Shown here piece by piece: positions 40,802 to 49,928 of a stretch of 64,000 bases of DNA. Numbering within the stretch: the stretch's first letter is position 1; each line of letters opens with the position of its first letter. A program made the translations under genes and the position numbers. Source of the stretch: Streptomyces sp. NBC_01446 (lineage in GTDB: Bacteria; Actinomycetota; Actinomycetes; Streptomycetales; Streptomycetaceae); assembly GCF_026340095.1 (NCBI RefSeq), contig NZ_JAPEPO010000003.1, positions 62,001 to 126,000 on the forward strand. The letters run 5' to 3'. Below the pieces are notes generated by a model. It was given only the letters and a program-made list of their open reading frames with translations, made no database searches and was not told the DNA's origin.

Positions 40802-41815
40802 GTGAACATCGGTGAGATAGCCCGGCTGGCCGGTGTCTCGCGCAGCACCGTGTCGTACGCGCTGAGCGGCAAGCGCCCGGTGTCGGAGGAGACGCGCCGC
40901 AAGATCCAGCGTGTCGTCGACGAGCTCGGCTACCGGCCGAGCGCCAGTGCGCGGGCTCTCGCCAACGGGCGTACCAGCACGATCGGTCTCGTCTTCCCGC
41001 CCGCCGGGAACCACTACACCGGCATGCAGCTGGACTTCATCGGCAGCGTGGTGGAGGCCGCCGCGGCCTGCGACTACGACGTGCTGCTGTCCCCGAGCGG
41101 CGCGGACAGCGACCGTTCCTTCCAGCGGCTGCTCGGGGAGCGGCGGGTCGACGGCGCGATCCTGATGGAGATCCGGCTCGAGGACGACCGGGTGGACCAC
41201 CTGGCCTCGGTGGGTTTCCCGGCGGTCGCCATCGGCCGGACCGCGCACAACAACGACGGCTGGTGGGTGGGCCTGGATCACACGGCGCTGGCGGAGGCGT
41301 GCGTGCACCACCTCGCTGACCTCGGCCACCGCCGCATCGCCTTCGTCAACAGGCCCGAGCAGCTGCTGCGTTCGGGATACGAGTCGGCGCACCACGGCCT
41401 GGAGGGCTTCACCAAGGCCGCCGCGGAGCGCGGGCTCACGGTCCGCGCGTACTGCTGCGGGGACGACGCCGCGTCGGGGCAGAGCTGCGTCGAGCGCATC
41501 TTGCACGACGACCCGGCGACCACGGCCCTGGTCACACTGAACGAGGCGGCGCTGGGCGGCCTGTACCGCGGGCTCGCCCGGGCGGGCCGCCACGTGCCGC
41601 GCGACTTCTCCGTCACCGGCGTCGTCGCCAGCCGCTGGGCGGAGACCGTGACACCGCAGCTCACCGCCGCCGACGTACCGGCCGCCGAGATGGGCCGGCT
41701 CGCCGTCGATCTGTTGATGGAGCGGCTCGACCAGCCCGACGCACCGGCCCGGCACCATCTGCTCACGCCGCCGATCTCGCTGCGGGCCAGCACCGGGCCC
41801 GCCACCTCCGACTGA
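40802..41815 (+). CDS. LacI-family repressor of the glycan locus
   Basis: A 337-residue regulator. The N-terminal HTH reads MNIGEIARLAGVSRSTVSYA with the hinge LGYRPSASARALANGR, followed by a periplasmic-binding-protein-type effector domain (IGLVFPPAGNHYTGMQLDFI, HHLADLGHRRIAFVN). GTG 40802 has a GAGGAG-like site. It very likely binds the two CGAACCGGTTCG palindromes upstream, controlling itself, the transporter operon and the divergent glycosidase, with an imported oligosaccharide as inducer. The length is normal and no defects are seen. Confidence 0.92.
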   Translation: MNIGEIARLAGVSRSTVSYALSGKRPVSEETRRKIQRVVDELGYRPSASARALANGRTSTIGLVFPPAGNHYTGMQLDFIGSVVEAAAACDYDVLLSPSGADSDRSFQRLLGERRVDGAILMEIRLEDDRVDHLASVGFPAVAIGRTAHNNDGWWVGLDHTALAEACVHHLADLGHRRIAFVNRPEQLLRSGYESAHHGLEGFTKAAAERGLTVRAYCCGDDAASGQSCVERILHDDPATTALVTLNEAALGGLYRGLARAGRHVPRDFSVTGVVASRWAETVTPQLTAADVPAAEMGRLAVDLLMERLDQPDAPARHHLLTPPISLRASTGPATSD

Positions 41816-41892
41816 CCTACCCATCCCCTCCGCCCGGCCCCGTTTCGCCGTGCTCACGGCACCCGCATGCCCAAAACCAAAGGACCCCTGCC

Positions 41893-43140
41893 ATGAACAG
41901 CTCCTCCGGACAACGCCGCCTGGTCGTCGCGGCCCTGACCGCCCTGGCCGTCACGGCCGGCGCGACCGCCTGTTCCTCCGGTTCGGGCAGCGCCGGTTCC
42001 AAGGACGCCGACAGCGGCACGTACACCGTCTGGGATCCCTATCCGCAGTTCGCCAAGAGCTCGGCCTGGGTGAAGCTCCTCGACCAGTGCGGCGCCAAGG
42101 CCGGCGTGAAGGTCAAGCGGACCGGGTTCGACACCAGCGACCTGGCCAACAAGACGCTGCTGGCCGCGCAGCAGGGCAACGCGCCGGACGTCCTCGTCGT
42201 CGACAACCCGGTGGTCTCCACCCTCGCCGACGGGGGCGTCCTCACCTCGACCGCCGACACCAAGCTGGACACCTCGAAGGTCGACGCCAACCTGCTCGCC
42301 GCCGGGCAGTCGGGCGGCAAGACGTACGGCACACCCATCGGCGCCAACACCATTGCCCTCTACTACAACAAGAAGGTCCTTCAGCAGGCCGGAGTGGACA
42401 TCGCCTCGGTCAAGGACTGGCCGTCACTGACGGCCGCCCTCGCGAAGGTAAAGAAGGCCGGCAAGAAGGGCATCACGTTCTCGGCGATCGGCACGGAGGA
42501 GGGCAGCTTCCAGTTCCTGCCGTGGTTCTGGGGCGCGGGCGCGAAGCTGACCCAACTCGACTCCTCCCAGGCCGAGTCGGCGCTCTCCTTGTGGAAGGAC
42601 TGGCTGAAGGACGGCTACGCCCCGAACTCCGTACTGAACAACACGCAGACCACCAGCTGGCAGGAGTTCGCGAGCGGCGACTACGCCTTCGGCGAAAACG
42701 GCACCTGGCAGCTCGCGAACGCCAAGAAGGCCGGCCTCGACTACGGCGTGCTGCCGATCCCCGCCGCCATGGGCGGCGCCGCCGCGGCACCGACCGGCGG
42801 CGAGTTCGTGACCATCCCCGTCCAGCAGGACACCGATCGCTACGCCACCTCGAAGAAGCTGGCGGCCTGCCTGACCAGCACCACCAACATCTACGCCACC
42901 GACACCACCCTGTCCTACGTGGCGCCGACGAGCGAGGTCCAGGACAAACAGGTCGCTGACAACGCCGAGTTGAAGCCGTGGGTCGCCGCGGTCAAGGCGG
43001 CCAAGGGCCGCACCAGTGACGACCTGGGAACCAAGTACCCCAAGATCTCCGAGCAGTTGTGGAAGGCTGTGCAGTCCGCTCTCAGCGGGTCCAAGTCGCC
43101 GAAGGACGCGTTGAGTTCGGCGCAGGGCTCGGTCAAGTGA
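41893..43140 (+). CDS. ABC sugar transporter substrate-binding lipoprotein
   Basis: A 415-residue family 1 extracellular solute-binding protein. The signal (RLVVAALTALAVTAGATAC) ends at a lipobox cysteine. The mature domain has the segments YTVWDPYPQFAKSSAWVKLL and NAPDVLVVDNPVVSTLADGG typical of oligosaccharide binders, and ASGDYAFGENGTWQLANAKK in the C-terminal lobe. It would deliver the glycan fragment released by the extracellular enzyme to the two permeases directly downstream (1-nt gap to the first). Confidence 0.92.
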   Translation: MNSSSGQRRLVVAALTALAVTAGATACSSGSGSAGSKDADSGTYTVWDPYPQFAKSSAWVKLLDQCGAKAGVKVKRTGFDTSDLANKTLLAAQQGNAPDVLVVDNPVVSTLADGGVLTSTADTKLDTSKVDANLLAAGQSGGKTYGTPIGANTIALYYNKKVLQQAGVDIASVKDWPSLTAALAKVKKAGKKGITFSAIGTEEGSFQFLPWFWGAGAKLTQLDSSQAESALSLWKDWLKDGYAPNSVLNNTQTTSWQEFASGDYAFGENGTWQLANAKKAGLDYGVLPIPAAMGGAAAAPTGGEFVTIPVQQDTDRYATSKKLAACLTSTTNIYATDTTLSYVAPTSEVQDKQVADNAELKPWVAAVKAAKGRTSDDLGTKYPKISEQLWKAVQSALSGSKSPKDALSSAQGSVK

Positions 43141-43141
43141 C

Positions 43142-44134
43142 ATGACACCGATGAACCAGACCACACATCCGCCGGACCTCCCCCGGCCCACGCCCGTCCC
43201 CGCCGAGCCGGCCCCCACTCCCCCGCCCGGAGCCAAGAAGCGACGACGGCCCGCCTCCACCCAGTGGGCCGCCTGGGCGTTCCTCGCCCCGGTGACCGTC
43301 TACCTCGTCCTCTTCTACGCGTATCCGCTCTACCGCAACCTCGACCTGAGCCTGCGCAACTACACCGTCCGCTCCTTCGTCCAGGGCAACGCACCGTTCA
43401 CGGGCCTGAAGAACTACCGCACCGTCCTCGACGACCCGACCTTCGCCCCGGCCCTGCTCCACACCGCCGTCTTCACCTTCGTGTGCCTGGCCTTCCAGTA
43501 CGCGATCGGGCTGGCCCTCGCGGTCTTCTTCAACCAGCACTTCCGGCTCGCCGCGACCCTGCGGGCCCTGTTCCTCGTACCGTGGCTGCTGCCGTTGATC
43601 GTGTCGGCGTCGACGTGGTCGTGGATGCTCAACAGCGACTCGGGGATCGTGAACGCCGCCCTGCACGCCGTCGGTGTCGACCCGGTCAACTGGCTCACGT
43701 CGCCGTCCTGGTCGCTGACTTCGGTGATCATCGCGAACATCTGGATCGGTGTCCCGTTCAACCTGGTCGTGCTCTACAGCGGCCTGCAGTCCATCCCTTC
43801 CGGCCTGTACGAGGCCGCCGCGCTCGACGGGGCGAACGCCTGGCAGCGGTTCTGGCGCATCACGTTCCCGCTTCTTCGCCCGGTGTCCGCGATCACGCTG
43901 CTGCTGGGCCTGATCTACACGCTCAAGGTCCTCGACATCATCTGGATCATGACCAAGGGCGGCCCGGCGGACGCGTCCACCACCTTCGCCACCTGGTCCT
44001 ACCAACTCGGCTTCGGCAACATGCTGCCCGCCTTCGGGCCGGGAGCCGCCGTCGGCAACCTGCTCGTGGTCGCGGCCCTGGTCTTCGGCCTGGTCTACAT
44101 CCGGGTCCAGCGGCGACAGGAGGCGTTGTCGTGA
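43142..44134 (+). CDS. ABC sugar permease (MalF type)
   Basis: A 330-residue inner-membrane permease with a Pro-rich cytoplasmic N-terminus (about 40 residues) and six helices. The EAA loop YEAAALDGANAWQRFWRITF (around residues 224-243) contacts the ATPase. It pairs with the next permease, which overlaps it by 4 nt. No ATPase gene is in the operon. In Streptomyces, MsiK-type ATPases encoded elsewhere serve many sugar importers. Confidence 0.92.
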   Translation: MTPMNQTTHPPDLPRPTPVPAEPAPTPPPGAKKRRRPASTQWAAWAFLAPVTVYLVLFYAYPLYRNLDLSLRNYTVRSFVQGNAPFTGLKNYRTVLDDPTFAPALLHTAVFTFVCLAFQYAIGLALAVFFNQHFRLAATLRALFLVPWLLPLIVSASTWSWMLNSDSGIVNAALHAVGVDPVNWLTSPSWSLTSVIIANIWIGVPFNLVVLYSGLQSIPSGLYEAAALDGANAWQRFWRITFPLLRPVSAITLLLGLIYTLKVLDIIWIMTKGGPADASTTFATWSYQLGFGNMLPAFGPGAAVGNLLVVAALVFGLVYIRVQRRQEALS

Positions 44135-44964
44135 GCCGAACTCATGCGCGTACAAAGACCACTTGGTTCAAGACCACGATCGGCGTCGTCCTGACCGCCG
44201 TCATGCTCTTCCCCGTCTACTGGATGCTGAACGTGTCCCTCACCCGGGACACGGACATGCGCAAGAGCCCGCCCGACCTGCTCCCGCTGCACGGCACCCT
44301 GACCGGCTACCGCACCGTCCTGGACGATCAACTACCGTACCTGGAAACGAGTTTGGTCATCGGCCTGGGGACCGTCGCCCTGACCGTAGCGCTGGCCGCG
44401 CCCGCCGGGTACGCGCTGGCCAAGCTGCGCCCGCGCGGCGGCCGCGTCCTGAGCTTCGTGCTGCTGGCCGCCCAAATGATCCCCGGCATCATCATGGCGA
44501 TGGGCTTCTACGCCATCTACCTCCAGCTCGGGCTGCTCAGGACCGTGCCGGGGCTGATCGTCGCCGACTCCACCCTGGCCGTTCCCTTCGCGGTGCTCAT
44601 CTTCACCGCGTTCATGTCCGGCATCCCCGGCGAACTCCTCCAGGCCGCGCGGACCGACGGCGCGGGCCCGCTGCGCACGTTCTGGTCGATCGTCATGCCG
44701 ATGAGCCGCAACGCCGTGGTCACCGTGTCGCTCTTCGCGTTCCTGTGGTCCTGGTCCGACTTCGTGTTCGCCAGCACCCTTTCCAACGGCGGCGCCCACG
44801 AGCCGATCACGCTCGGCATCTACCACTACATCGGCAACAACAACCAGCAGTGGAACGCCATCATGGCCACCGCCGTCCTGGCCTCGCTGCCCGCGGCCGT
44901 CATCCTCGTCCTCGCTCAGCGCTACGTCGCCGCCGGTGTCACCGCCGGCGCGGTCAAGGACTGA
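44131..44964 (+). CDS. ABC sugar permease (MalG type)
   Basis: A 277-residue permease starting at GTG 44131, which overlaps the previous stop (GTGA). It has six helices and the EAA loop LLQAARTDGAGPLRTFWSIV. The MalG-like features include VYWMLNVSLTRDTDM near the N-terminus and the C-terminal AQRYVAAGVTAGAVKD. It forms the channel with the MalF-type partner. Confidence 0.92.
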   Translation: MSRTHARTKTTWFKTTIGVVLTAVMLFPVYWMLNVSLTRDTDMRKSPPDLLPLHGTLTGYRTVLDDQLPYLETSLVIGLGTVALTVALAAPAGYALAKLRPRGGRVLSFVLLAAQMIPGIIMAMGFYAIYLQLGLLRTVPGLIVADSTLAVPFAVLIFTAFMSGIPGELLQAARTDGAGPLRTFWSIVMPMSRNAVVTVSLFAFLWSWSDFVFASTLSNGGAHEPITLGIYHYIGNNNQQWNAIMATAVLASLPAAVILVLAQRYVAAGVTAGAVKD

Positions 44965-45029
44965 TCTCCCCTTCGCCATGGCCCCTCGTCGCCGTGGTCA
45001 CCCCCTGCCCGAGAAACGAGTGACACCAC

Positions 45030-46763
45030 ATGACCGCCGCCCGTCCCGGCCCGGCCTTCTCCGTCCACGACATCCCGTTCAGCACGTACGGGTCCTGGTT
45101 CGACCTCTCCCCCGTGGTGGCGGAGAAGACCCACGCCGACGACCTCCACCTCGTCTCGCACCAGAACGGCATGCACGCCGTCCTGCGCCTGATGCCTCTC
45201 GACCCCGCGACGGGCGACCGGGCGGCGACCCGCGTGGAGGCGACCCCGGGCCTGCTGAGCTGGCTCGGCGCCGCAGGCCGCGTCGACCTCGCCTACCAGT
45301 CTCCGGACACCGTGCGGCTGCGCGGCGAGGGGCTGAGTCTTCACCTCGCGGCGGCAGCAGGGACGTTGACCCCGTTCAACGGAACCTACTTCTTCCACGA
45401 CGCCGCTGCCGACGCGCACGTCTTCACGTCGTACGAGACCGGGCGCCGCTACCGCGTCACCGTGCTGTCCGGCACGGTCGCCGCCTTCGGCAGCCAGAGC
45501 CTGGGCGCCGCCGAGCGCGGACTGACCATCGGCTCCGTGGGGGACGGGCCCTGGGAGATCGCGGTCGAGGAGATCGACACGGCCCGCCCTCGGTACGTGG
45601 CGTCGGCCGCCTTCACCAAGATCGTCGAGGCGGCGCAGAACGCCTTCACGGACTTCGCCGACACGGTGGCTCCGTGGCGCTCGGCCGCCACGCCCGCGGC
45701 CGAACTCGCCGCCTACGTCCTGTGGTCCGCGACCGTACGCCCCGCCTCTCTGGTCACCCGGCCCGCCGTGCTGATGTCCAAGCACTGGATGGACAAGGTC
45801 TGGAGCTGGGACCACTGCTTCAACGCCCTTGCCCTGGCGCCCGGTTGCCCCGAACTGGCCTGGGACCAGTACCACCTGCCCTTCGACCACCAGGACGAGA
45901 CGGGGGCGCTGCCCGACTCGGTCACGCACTCCGAAGTCCTGCGCAACTTCGTCAAGCCGCCCATTCACGGGTGGACGCTCGGGCACCTTCGACGCCGCCT
46001 GACCATGCCCCTCGGGCAGGACGAACTGGCCGCCACGTACGATCGGTTGGAGCGCTGGACGAACTTCTGGCTCACTGCCCGCCGCGCACCCGGCGCCGCA
46101 CTCCCCCACTACCAGCACGGCAACGACAGCGGCTGGGACAACGCCACCGCCTTCGACCCGGAACGCGTCGTCGTCACCGCCGACCTGGCCGCTTTCCTCG
46201 CCCTGCAGATGCGTGAACTGGCCTCCCTCGCCCAGGACTTGGGCCGTTCGGACGGCGCCGAGCGCTGGGCGAGCGCCGCCGAGGAGATCCAGACGGCGAT
46301 GCTCGACCAGCTGTGGCGCGAAGACCGCTTCGTCACCCAGGGCGTCGACAGCGGCGAGACCTGGTCCAGCGCCAGCCTCCTCGACCTGATGCCCATCGTG
46401 GTCGGCGAACACCTCCCGGCCCGGATCAGCAACGTACTGGCCGCCCGCATCGAGGCCCATCTCACCCCGCACGGCCTGGCCACCGAACGCCCCTCCTCGC
46501 CGCACTACCTGTCCGACGGCTACTGGCGCGGGCCCATCTGGGCCCCCGCCACGGTCCTCGTCGAGGACGGGCTGCGCCGCGCCGGGCACCTCCGGCTCGC
46601 GGACGACATCAGCGCCCGCTTCCGCACCCTGTGCGAGACCCACGGCTTCGCGGAGAACTTTGACGCCCTCACCGGGACCGGGCTGCGCGACCGCGCGTAC
46701 ACCTGGACCGCCGCCGCCTATCTCCTGCTCGCCGCAGCACACGTACACAGGGAATCCCACTGA
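45030..46763 (+). CDS. Cytoplasmic MGH1-type (GH63/GH37-like) glycoside hydrolase
   Basis: A 577-residue protein without signal peptide. The (alpha/alpha)6-barrel region begins with MSKHWMDKVWSWDHCFNALA, where the Trp-x-Trp-Asp motif is the substrate-binding signature of GH63/GH37-like enzymes, and continues with RYWRGPIWAPATV-like and DGYWRGPIWAPATVLVEDGL segments and a late FAENFDALTGTG glutamate. It is the last gene of the LacI-ABC operon, so it probably hydrolyses the imported oligosaccharide. Substrate specificity cannot be read from sequence. Confidence 0.85.
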   Translation: MTAARPGPAFSVHDIPFSTYGSWFDLSPVVAEKTHADDLHLVSHQNGMHAVLRLMPLDPATGDRAATRVEATPGLLSWLGAAGRVDLAYQSPDTVRLRGEGLSLHLAAAAGTLTPFNGTYFFHDAAADAHVFTSYETGRRYRVTVLSGTVAAFGSQSLGAAERGLTIGSVGDGPWEIAVEEIDTARPRYVASAAFTKIVEAAQNAFTDFADTVAPWRSAATPAAELAAYVLWSATVRPASLVTRPAVLMSKHWMDKVWSWDHCFNALALAPGCPELAWDQYHLPFDHQDETGALPDSVTHSEVLRNFVKPPIHGWTLGHLRRRLTMPLGQDELAATYDRLERWTNFWLTARRAPGAALPHYQHGNDSGWDNATAFDPERVVVTADLAAFLALQMRELASLAQDLGRSDGAERWASAAEEIQTAMLDQLWREDRFVTQGVDSGETWSSASLLDLMPIVVGEHLPARISNVLAARIEAHLTPHGLATERPSSPHYLSDGYWRGPIWAPATVLVEDGLRRAGHLRLADDISARFRTLCETHGFAENFDALTGTGLRDRAYTWTAAAYLLLAAAHVHRESH

Positions 46764-46774
46764 ACAGTCGGGCC

Positions 46775-46890
46775 GGGACGGAGCCCGCAGTGCGACCTTG
46801 TATCCGCCCTCCGGTGTGGGCGCGGCGGTGAAGGTGCCGTGGAGCAGCTCGGCGGGCTCGCGCAGGCCGATCAGGCCCTGGCGGGTGCAA
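46775..46890 (-). pseudogene. Sensor histidine kinase C-terminal tip
   Basis: The minus strand encodes GLIGLREPAELLHGTFTAAP, TPEGGYKVALRAP. This is the G2-box end of the HATPase domain of NarL-partner histidine kinases (GLIGLRERxxLLGG). Only about 40 residues remain and no response regulator is nearby. Confidence 0.55.
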
Positions 46891-46947
46891 GTCGCGTTCC
46901 ACCCCGGGGTCGATCCATGCAGGGCCTGCTTCTGCTGACATGGGCTC

Positions 46948-47556
46948 GTGACTTCTTTCTTGCCTCGCATCTGGCCCAGCTTCGACGGTAAGCCAATTCC
47001 TTCAAGGGGAACGGCCGAGGTGTTCCGCATCTTTGCCCGCGAGCTGGCTGTTGGCCGGCGTTCCTGGGTTGGCGAGACGTCCCACTTCATCGCCGACCAG
47101 TTCGATCAGACGGCTGCCGAGTGGGACACCACCTTGGCAACGGGTCGAGACGAACCGGTGCGTGATGCTCTGGAGCGTGGCGGGCCCTTCCCTGATGGCG
47201 TGTGCCTGGAACTCGGATCAGGGACAGGTCTGTTCACCGAGCTACTCCGCAGTGAGTTCCCCCGCGTGATCAGTGTCGACCTCTCCGAACAGATGCTCCG
47301 CCAAGCTGTCGGCCGCTCACCAGCTCGTGTCCGCGCCGATGCCGCCGCGCTCCCCTTGACCAATGCCCAAGTGTCAGCCGTCGCCGCGATCGACATGCTG
47401 CTGTTTCCTGCCGAGATCGTTCGCGTGTTGGCTCCGGACGGCGTGCTGTTGTGGATCAACCAACTCGGTGAGGCCGGCCCCCTGCACCTGCCTGCGACAG
47501 ACGTCGCCGATGCCTTGCCGGGCGATTGGCAGGCTGTCGAAGCCAATGCGGGATGA
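46948..47556 (+). CDS. SAM-dependent methyltransferase with a late nonsense codon
   Basis: A 202-residue class I methyltransferase starting at GTG 46948. The SAM-binding motif I is GVCLELGSGTGLFTELLRSE, followed by VISVDLSEQMLRQA and the post-motif LPLTNAQVSAVAAIDMLL. The reading ends at TGA 47554-47556 after ANAG. The same frame continues GSWAVLRRSR to a second TGA (47587-47589), and a family-like C-terminus would read AGWGSWAVLRR, so TGG to TGA removed about 11 residues. The missing strand could destabilise the fold. The substrate is unknown. Confidence 0.75.
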   Translation: MTSFLPRIWPSFDGKPIPSRGTAEVFRIFARELAVGRRSWVGETSHFIADQFDQTAAEWDTTLATGRDEPVRDALERGGPFPDGVCLELGSGTGLFTELLRSEFPRVISVDLSEQMLRQAVGRSPARVRADAAALPLTNAQVSAVAAIDMLLFPAEIVRVLAPDGVLLWINQLGEAGPLHLPATDVADALPGDWQAVEANAG

Positions 47557-47675
47557 GGCAGCTGGGCAGTGCTGCGCCGATCCCGCTGACGCTGTCTCTC
47601 GCGCGCCCCCACCTCCTCCTCAACCCCACCACTCACCCAGCTCCCATCCCGTCCGCCGTCGACCCACACACCGTG

Positions 47676-47753
47676 GAGCGGGCGTGGTTCATGGCGTCCA
47701 GGTGGAGCGCGCCACCGTACGAACGAACTGGACGCCATGAACCACGCCCGCTC
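47676..47753. repeat. 25-bp perfect inverted repeat around a 28-bp centre
   Basis: The arms 47676-47700 (GAGCGGGCGTGGTTCATGGC and five more bases) and 47729-47753 are exact complements. The centre (GGTGGAGCGCGCCACC) folds as well. It lies about 90 bp after the methyltransferase frame. It could be a terminator, but arms this long and perfect also arise from inverted duplication at a transposition or repair scar. Confidence 0.75.
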
Positions 47754-47879
47754 GGCTCTCCAACGTGATCACCAGGTGGTCCTCTTTGCGGAACAGGTAG
47801 ACCGTCACATTGTCGGTGGTGGGCACTGGGACGGCGGTGCGGTCGGCTGTGTGGGGGTGCCGGACGACGGGAAACGCGG

Positions 47880-48080
47880 GGGCCGTTCTGCCGCCGGATG
47901 TTCGACCGCAACATCGCGCCGCGCGGGGCATCGCCCCGGTCCGCGCCTGCATTCTCAAACTCCTGCCGGATGTGCTCTCTGGGGCCCGTCTTCGACCGTG
48001 CCGTCCCCCTGGCCGAGGTGCCGGACGAATATCGGGCGATGGACGACCGGTCGGCGCTGAAGGTGCGCATCACCTTCTGA
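47880..48080 (+). pseudogene. Zinc alcohol-dehydrogenase C-terminal remnant
   Basis: The end of a medium-chain dehydrogenase is visible in shifted frames: RACILKLLPDVLSG in one, then GPVFDRAVPLAEVPDEYRAM and DDRSALKVRITF in the next, ending at TGA 48078-48080. FDRxVPLxExPxxYxAM-x-x-R-x-A-L-K-V is the conserved C-terminus of such enzymes. The zinc and NAD sites are absent. Confidence 0.6.
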
Positions 48081-48139
48081 GCGCGGGGGGCCGGCGGCAC
48101 GGGTGTGGTTCTCCCGTTCCCCGCGGCGGCCTCGTGATG

Positions 48140-48772
48140 TCAGGCGGCGCCCTTCACATGGCGGACCAGCCACATCAGCAGGGCGTCCAGGTCGGCGGCG
48201 GCCGAGAGGACCCGGTCAACCGCCTCGCAGGTGTGCAGCCACTCCTCGCAGCCGAGAGGACGGGCGGCGATCACCGAACGGTGGCGCAGCAGCTTCGTAC
48301 GGGAGTGGTCCGTCGGATAGCCGCGCGGTGGGCGTTTCATCACGTCCCCGGAGATGTCGTAGCCCTTCTTCCGCACGTCCTCGACGATGGCGGACAGTTC
48401 GCGGCCGCTCCCCTCGGAGGCCACGGCTTTGCGGAACATGTCCACCTGGCCGGGATCGGGGTACCACCAGGCGCCCTGGATCCGCAGGCCGTCCAGGTCG
48501 AACCGGAGACCGATCTCGATCTTGCGGCCGAGCCGGATCACCGCGCCCTGGTGCTGCCACCACCAGGAGTCGGTGCGATAGTGCCAGACGGAGAAGTCCT
48601 CGTACTTGGGGTCGGTGTCCGCGACCTCGTTGAGCAGGGCGATCATCGGCTGCCGGATCAGGCGTTCGCGGTCCGCGCGGTAGCGCTCGCGGGTCGCGTG
48701 GGTGGGTTCGCCCTGGAGCTGCCACAACACGTCCATGGCCTGCTCCGGCCAGCCGGTGAACTGTCCGCGCAT
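48140..48772 (-). CDS. DUF2461 family protein
   Basis: A 210-residue soluble protein starting ATG 48772. It begins FTGWPEQAMDVLWQLQGEPT, followed by RERYRADRERLIRQPMIALL and HYRTDSWWWQHQGAVIRLGR, the pattern of DUF2461 (TIGR02453), a widespread family of unknown function. TATCCT sits 7 nt before the start codon and no ribosome binding site is visible, so the mRNA may be leaderless. It appears monocistronic. Confidence 0.7.
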   Translation of the reverse strand: MRGQFTGWPEQAMDVLWQLQGEPTHATRERYRADRERLIRQPMIALLNEVADTDPKYEDFSVWHYRTDSWWWQHQGAVIRLGRKIEIGLRFDLDGLRIQGAWWYPDPGQVDMFRKAVASEGSGRELSAIVEDVRKKGYDISGDVMKRPPRGYPTDHSRTKLLRHRSVIAARPLGCEEWLHTCEAVDRVLSAAADLDALLMWLVRHVKGAA

Positions 48773-49257
48773 GCGCGGAGGATAGCTCACCCATGATCCG
48801 CGCGCGGAGAGTGAGACGGGCAGGGAGGCGTAACCCCAGACAAGGTGGGAGGTGCTGCGGCGGGGCTCTTGCCGGCCAGTTCGATGTGCCGTGCGCGGTG
48901 GGCGAGTTCGTCGAGAAGCACGGAGAGTGCAGTCGATATGAAGCGGGCGGTGAGATTGTGCAGCCGAACTTGAGATCCCACAGTGCTTGTAGGGTCTCGC
49001 CGCTCGTGACATGTCGATTTTGCGTGACCTGGGCGTTCTTGGCAGTCTCACGGCCTTGTCACCCATGACCAGTCTCAAATCCGTGGCATTTCCTCGCGAG
49101 GGCGAGGTCGAGATCAGGCGGCTTGCCCGAGTCGGCCGAGTACACCACGCTGAGCCCCGAGCACGAGGACTACCGGCGAGCCCAGATCGCGCACCGATGA
49201 GTTTCCCGCGCCGCCGCTGGTCTATACGCCGGACACCCACGGACGGAAGGCTGGGCC
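48773..49257. other. No gene recognised
   Basis: The 485 bp between the divergent DUF2461 and reductase genes have no frame with recognisable motifs. The reductase promoter and its GGAAGG ribosome binding site (just before 49258) are at the right edge. Confidence 0.4.
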
Positions 49258-49824
49258 ATGCGGAAACTGATCTACGGCATGAACCTGACCCTGGACGGCT
49301 ACATCGCCGCGGCCGACGACGACATCGGCTGGAGCGGACCGCCGAGCGACGAGCTGTTCCAGTGGTGGCTCGACCACGAGCAGGCGAGTGGCCTGTCGCT
49401 GTATGGGCGCAAGCTGTGGCAGACGATGAGCTCCTACTGGCCGACCGGCGACCAGCAGCCGGGCGCCACCCCGGCGGAGATCGAGTTCGCGCGGAACTGG
49501 CGGGACACGCCGAAGGTGGTGTTCTCCTCCACGATCGACAAGGTCGACTGGAACACCCGCCTGGTCACCGGCGACGCGATCGCCGAGATCACCCGGCTCA
49601 AGGCCGAGGACGGCGGCCCAATGGACATCGGCGGCGCAACGCTCGCCGGGGCGGCCATGCGCGCCGGGCTGATCGACGAGTACGCGATCGCCACCCATCC
49701 GGTCCTGGTGGGCGGCGGCACGCCGTTCTTCACCGCGCTGGACAGCTGGGTGAACCTGAACCTGGTCGAGACGCGGACGTTTCCCGGCGGCGTGGTCCTG
49801 ACCAGGTACGAGACGAGGCGCTGA
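49258..49824 (+). CDS. RibD C-terminal/dihydrofolate-reductase-fold protein
   Basis: A 188-residue cytoplasmic protein of the DHFR-like RibD family. The N-terminus RKLIYGMNLTLDGYIAAADD, the middle GLSLYGRKLWQTMSSYWPTG and the C-terminal GGATLAGAAMRAGLIDEYAI plus VLVGGGTPFFTAL fit the NADPH-binding fold. Proteins of this stand-alone type are NADPH reductases of unknown substrate. The gene is complete and monocistronic. Confidence 0.85.
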   Translation: MRKLIYGMNLTLDGYIAAADDDIGWSGPPSDELFQWWLDHEQASGLSLYGRKLWQTMSSYWPTGDQQPGATPAEIEFARNWRDTPKVVFSSTIDKVDWNTRLVTGDAIAEITRLKAEDGGPMDIGGATLAGAAMRAGLIDEYAIATHPVLVGGGTPFFTALDSWVNLNLVETRTFPGGVVLTRYETRR

Positions 49825-49928
49825 GCAGCAGCACCCCACGCGCTAGTCTCACGGCGATGTCGTATACGACATCGGTACGACACGACCCGTGGGGTTACGA
49901 CATCAGCCGCGAGCCCCTACAGCAGCCG

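Noticed and set aside
44922..47090. A 722-codon minus-strand frame opposite the glycosidase
   Set aside because: Most of it is a shadow of the plus-strand glycosidase. Only its 5' part near 46775-46890 shows a real histidine-kinase tip, which is listed separately.
48787..48981. 64-codon minus-strand frame (LTARFISTALSVLLDELAHR)
   Set aside because: It has a plausible helical segment but no ribosome binding site, no conserved neighbours and an out-of-character C-terminus; left as part of an unassigned gap.
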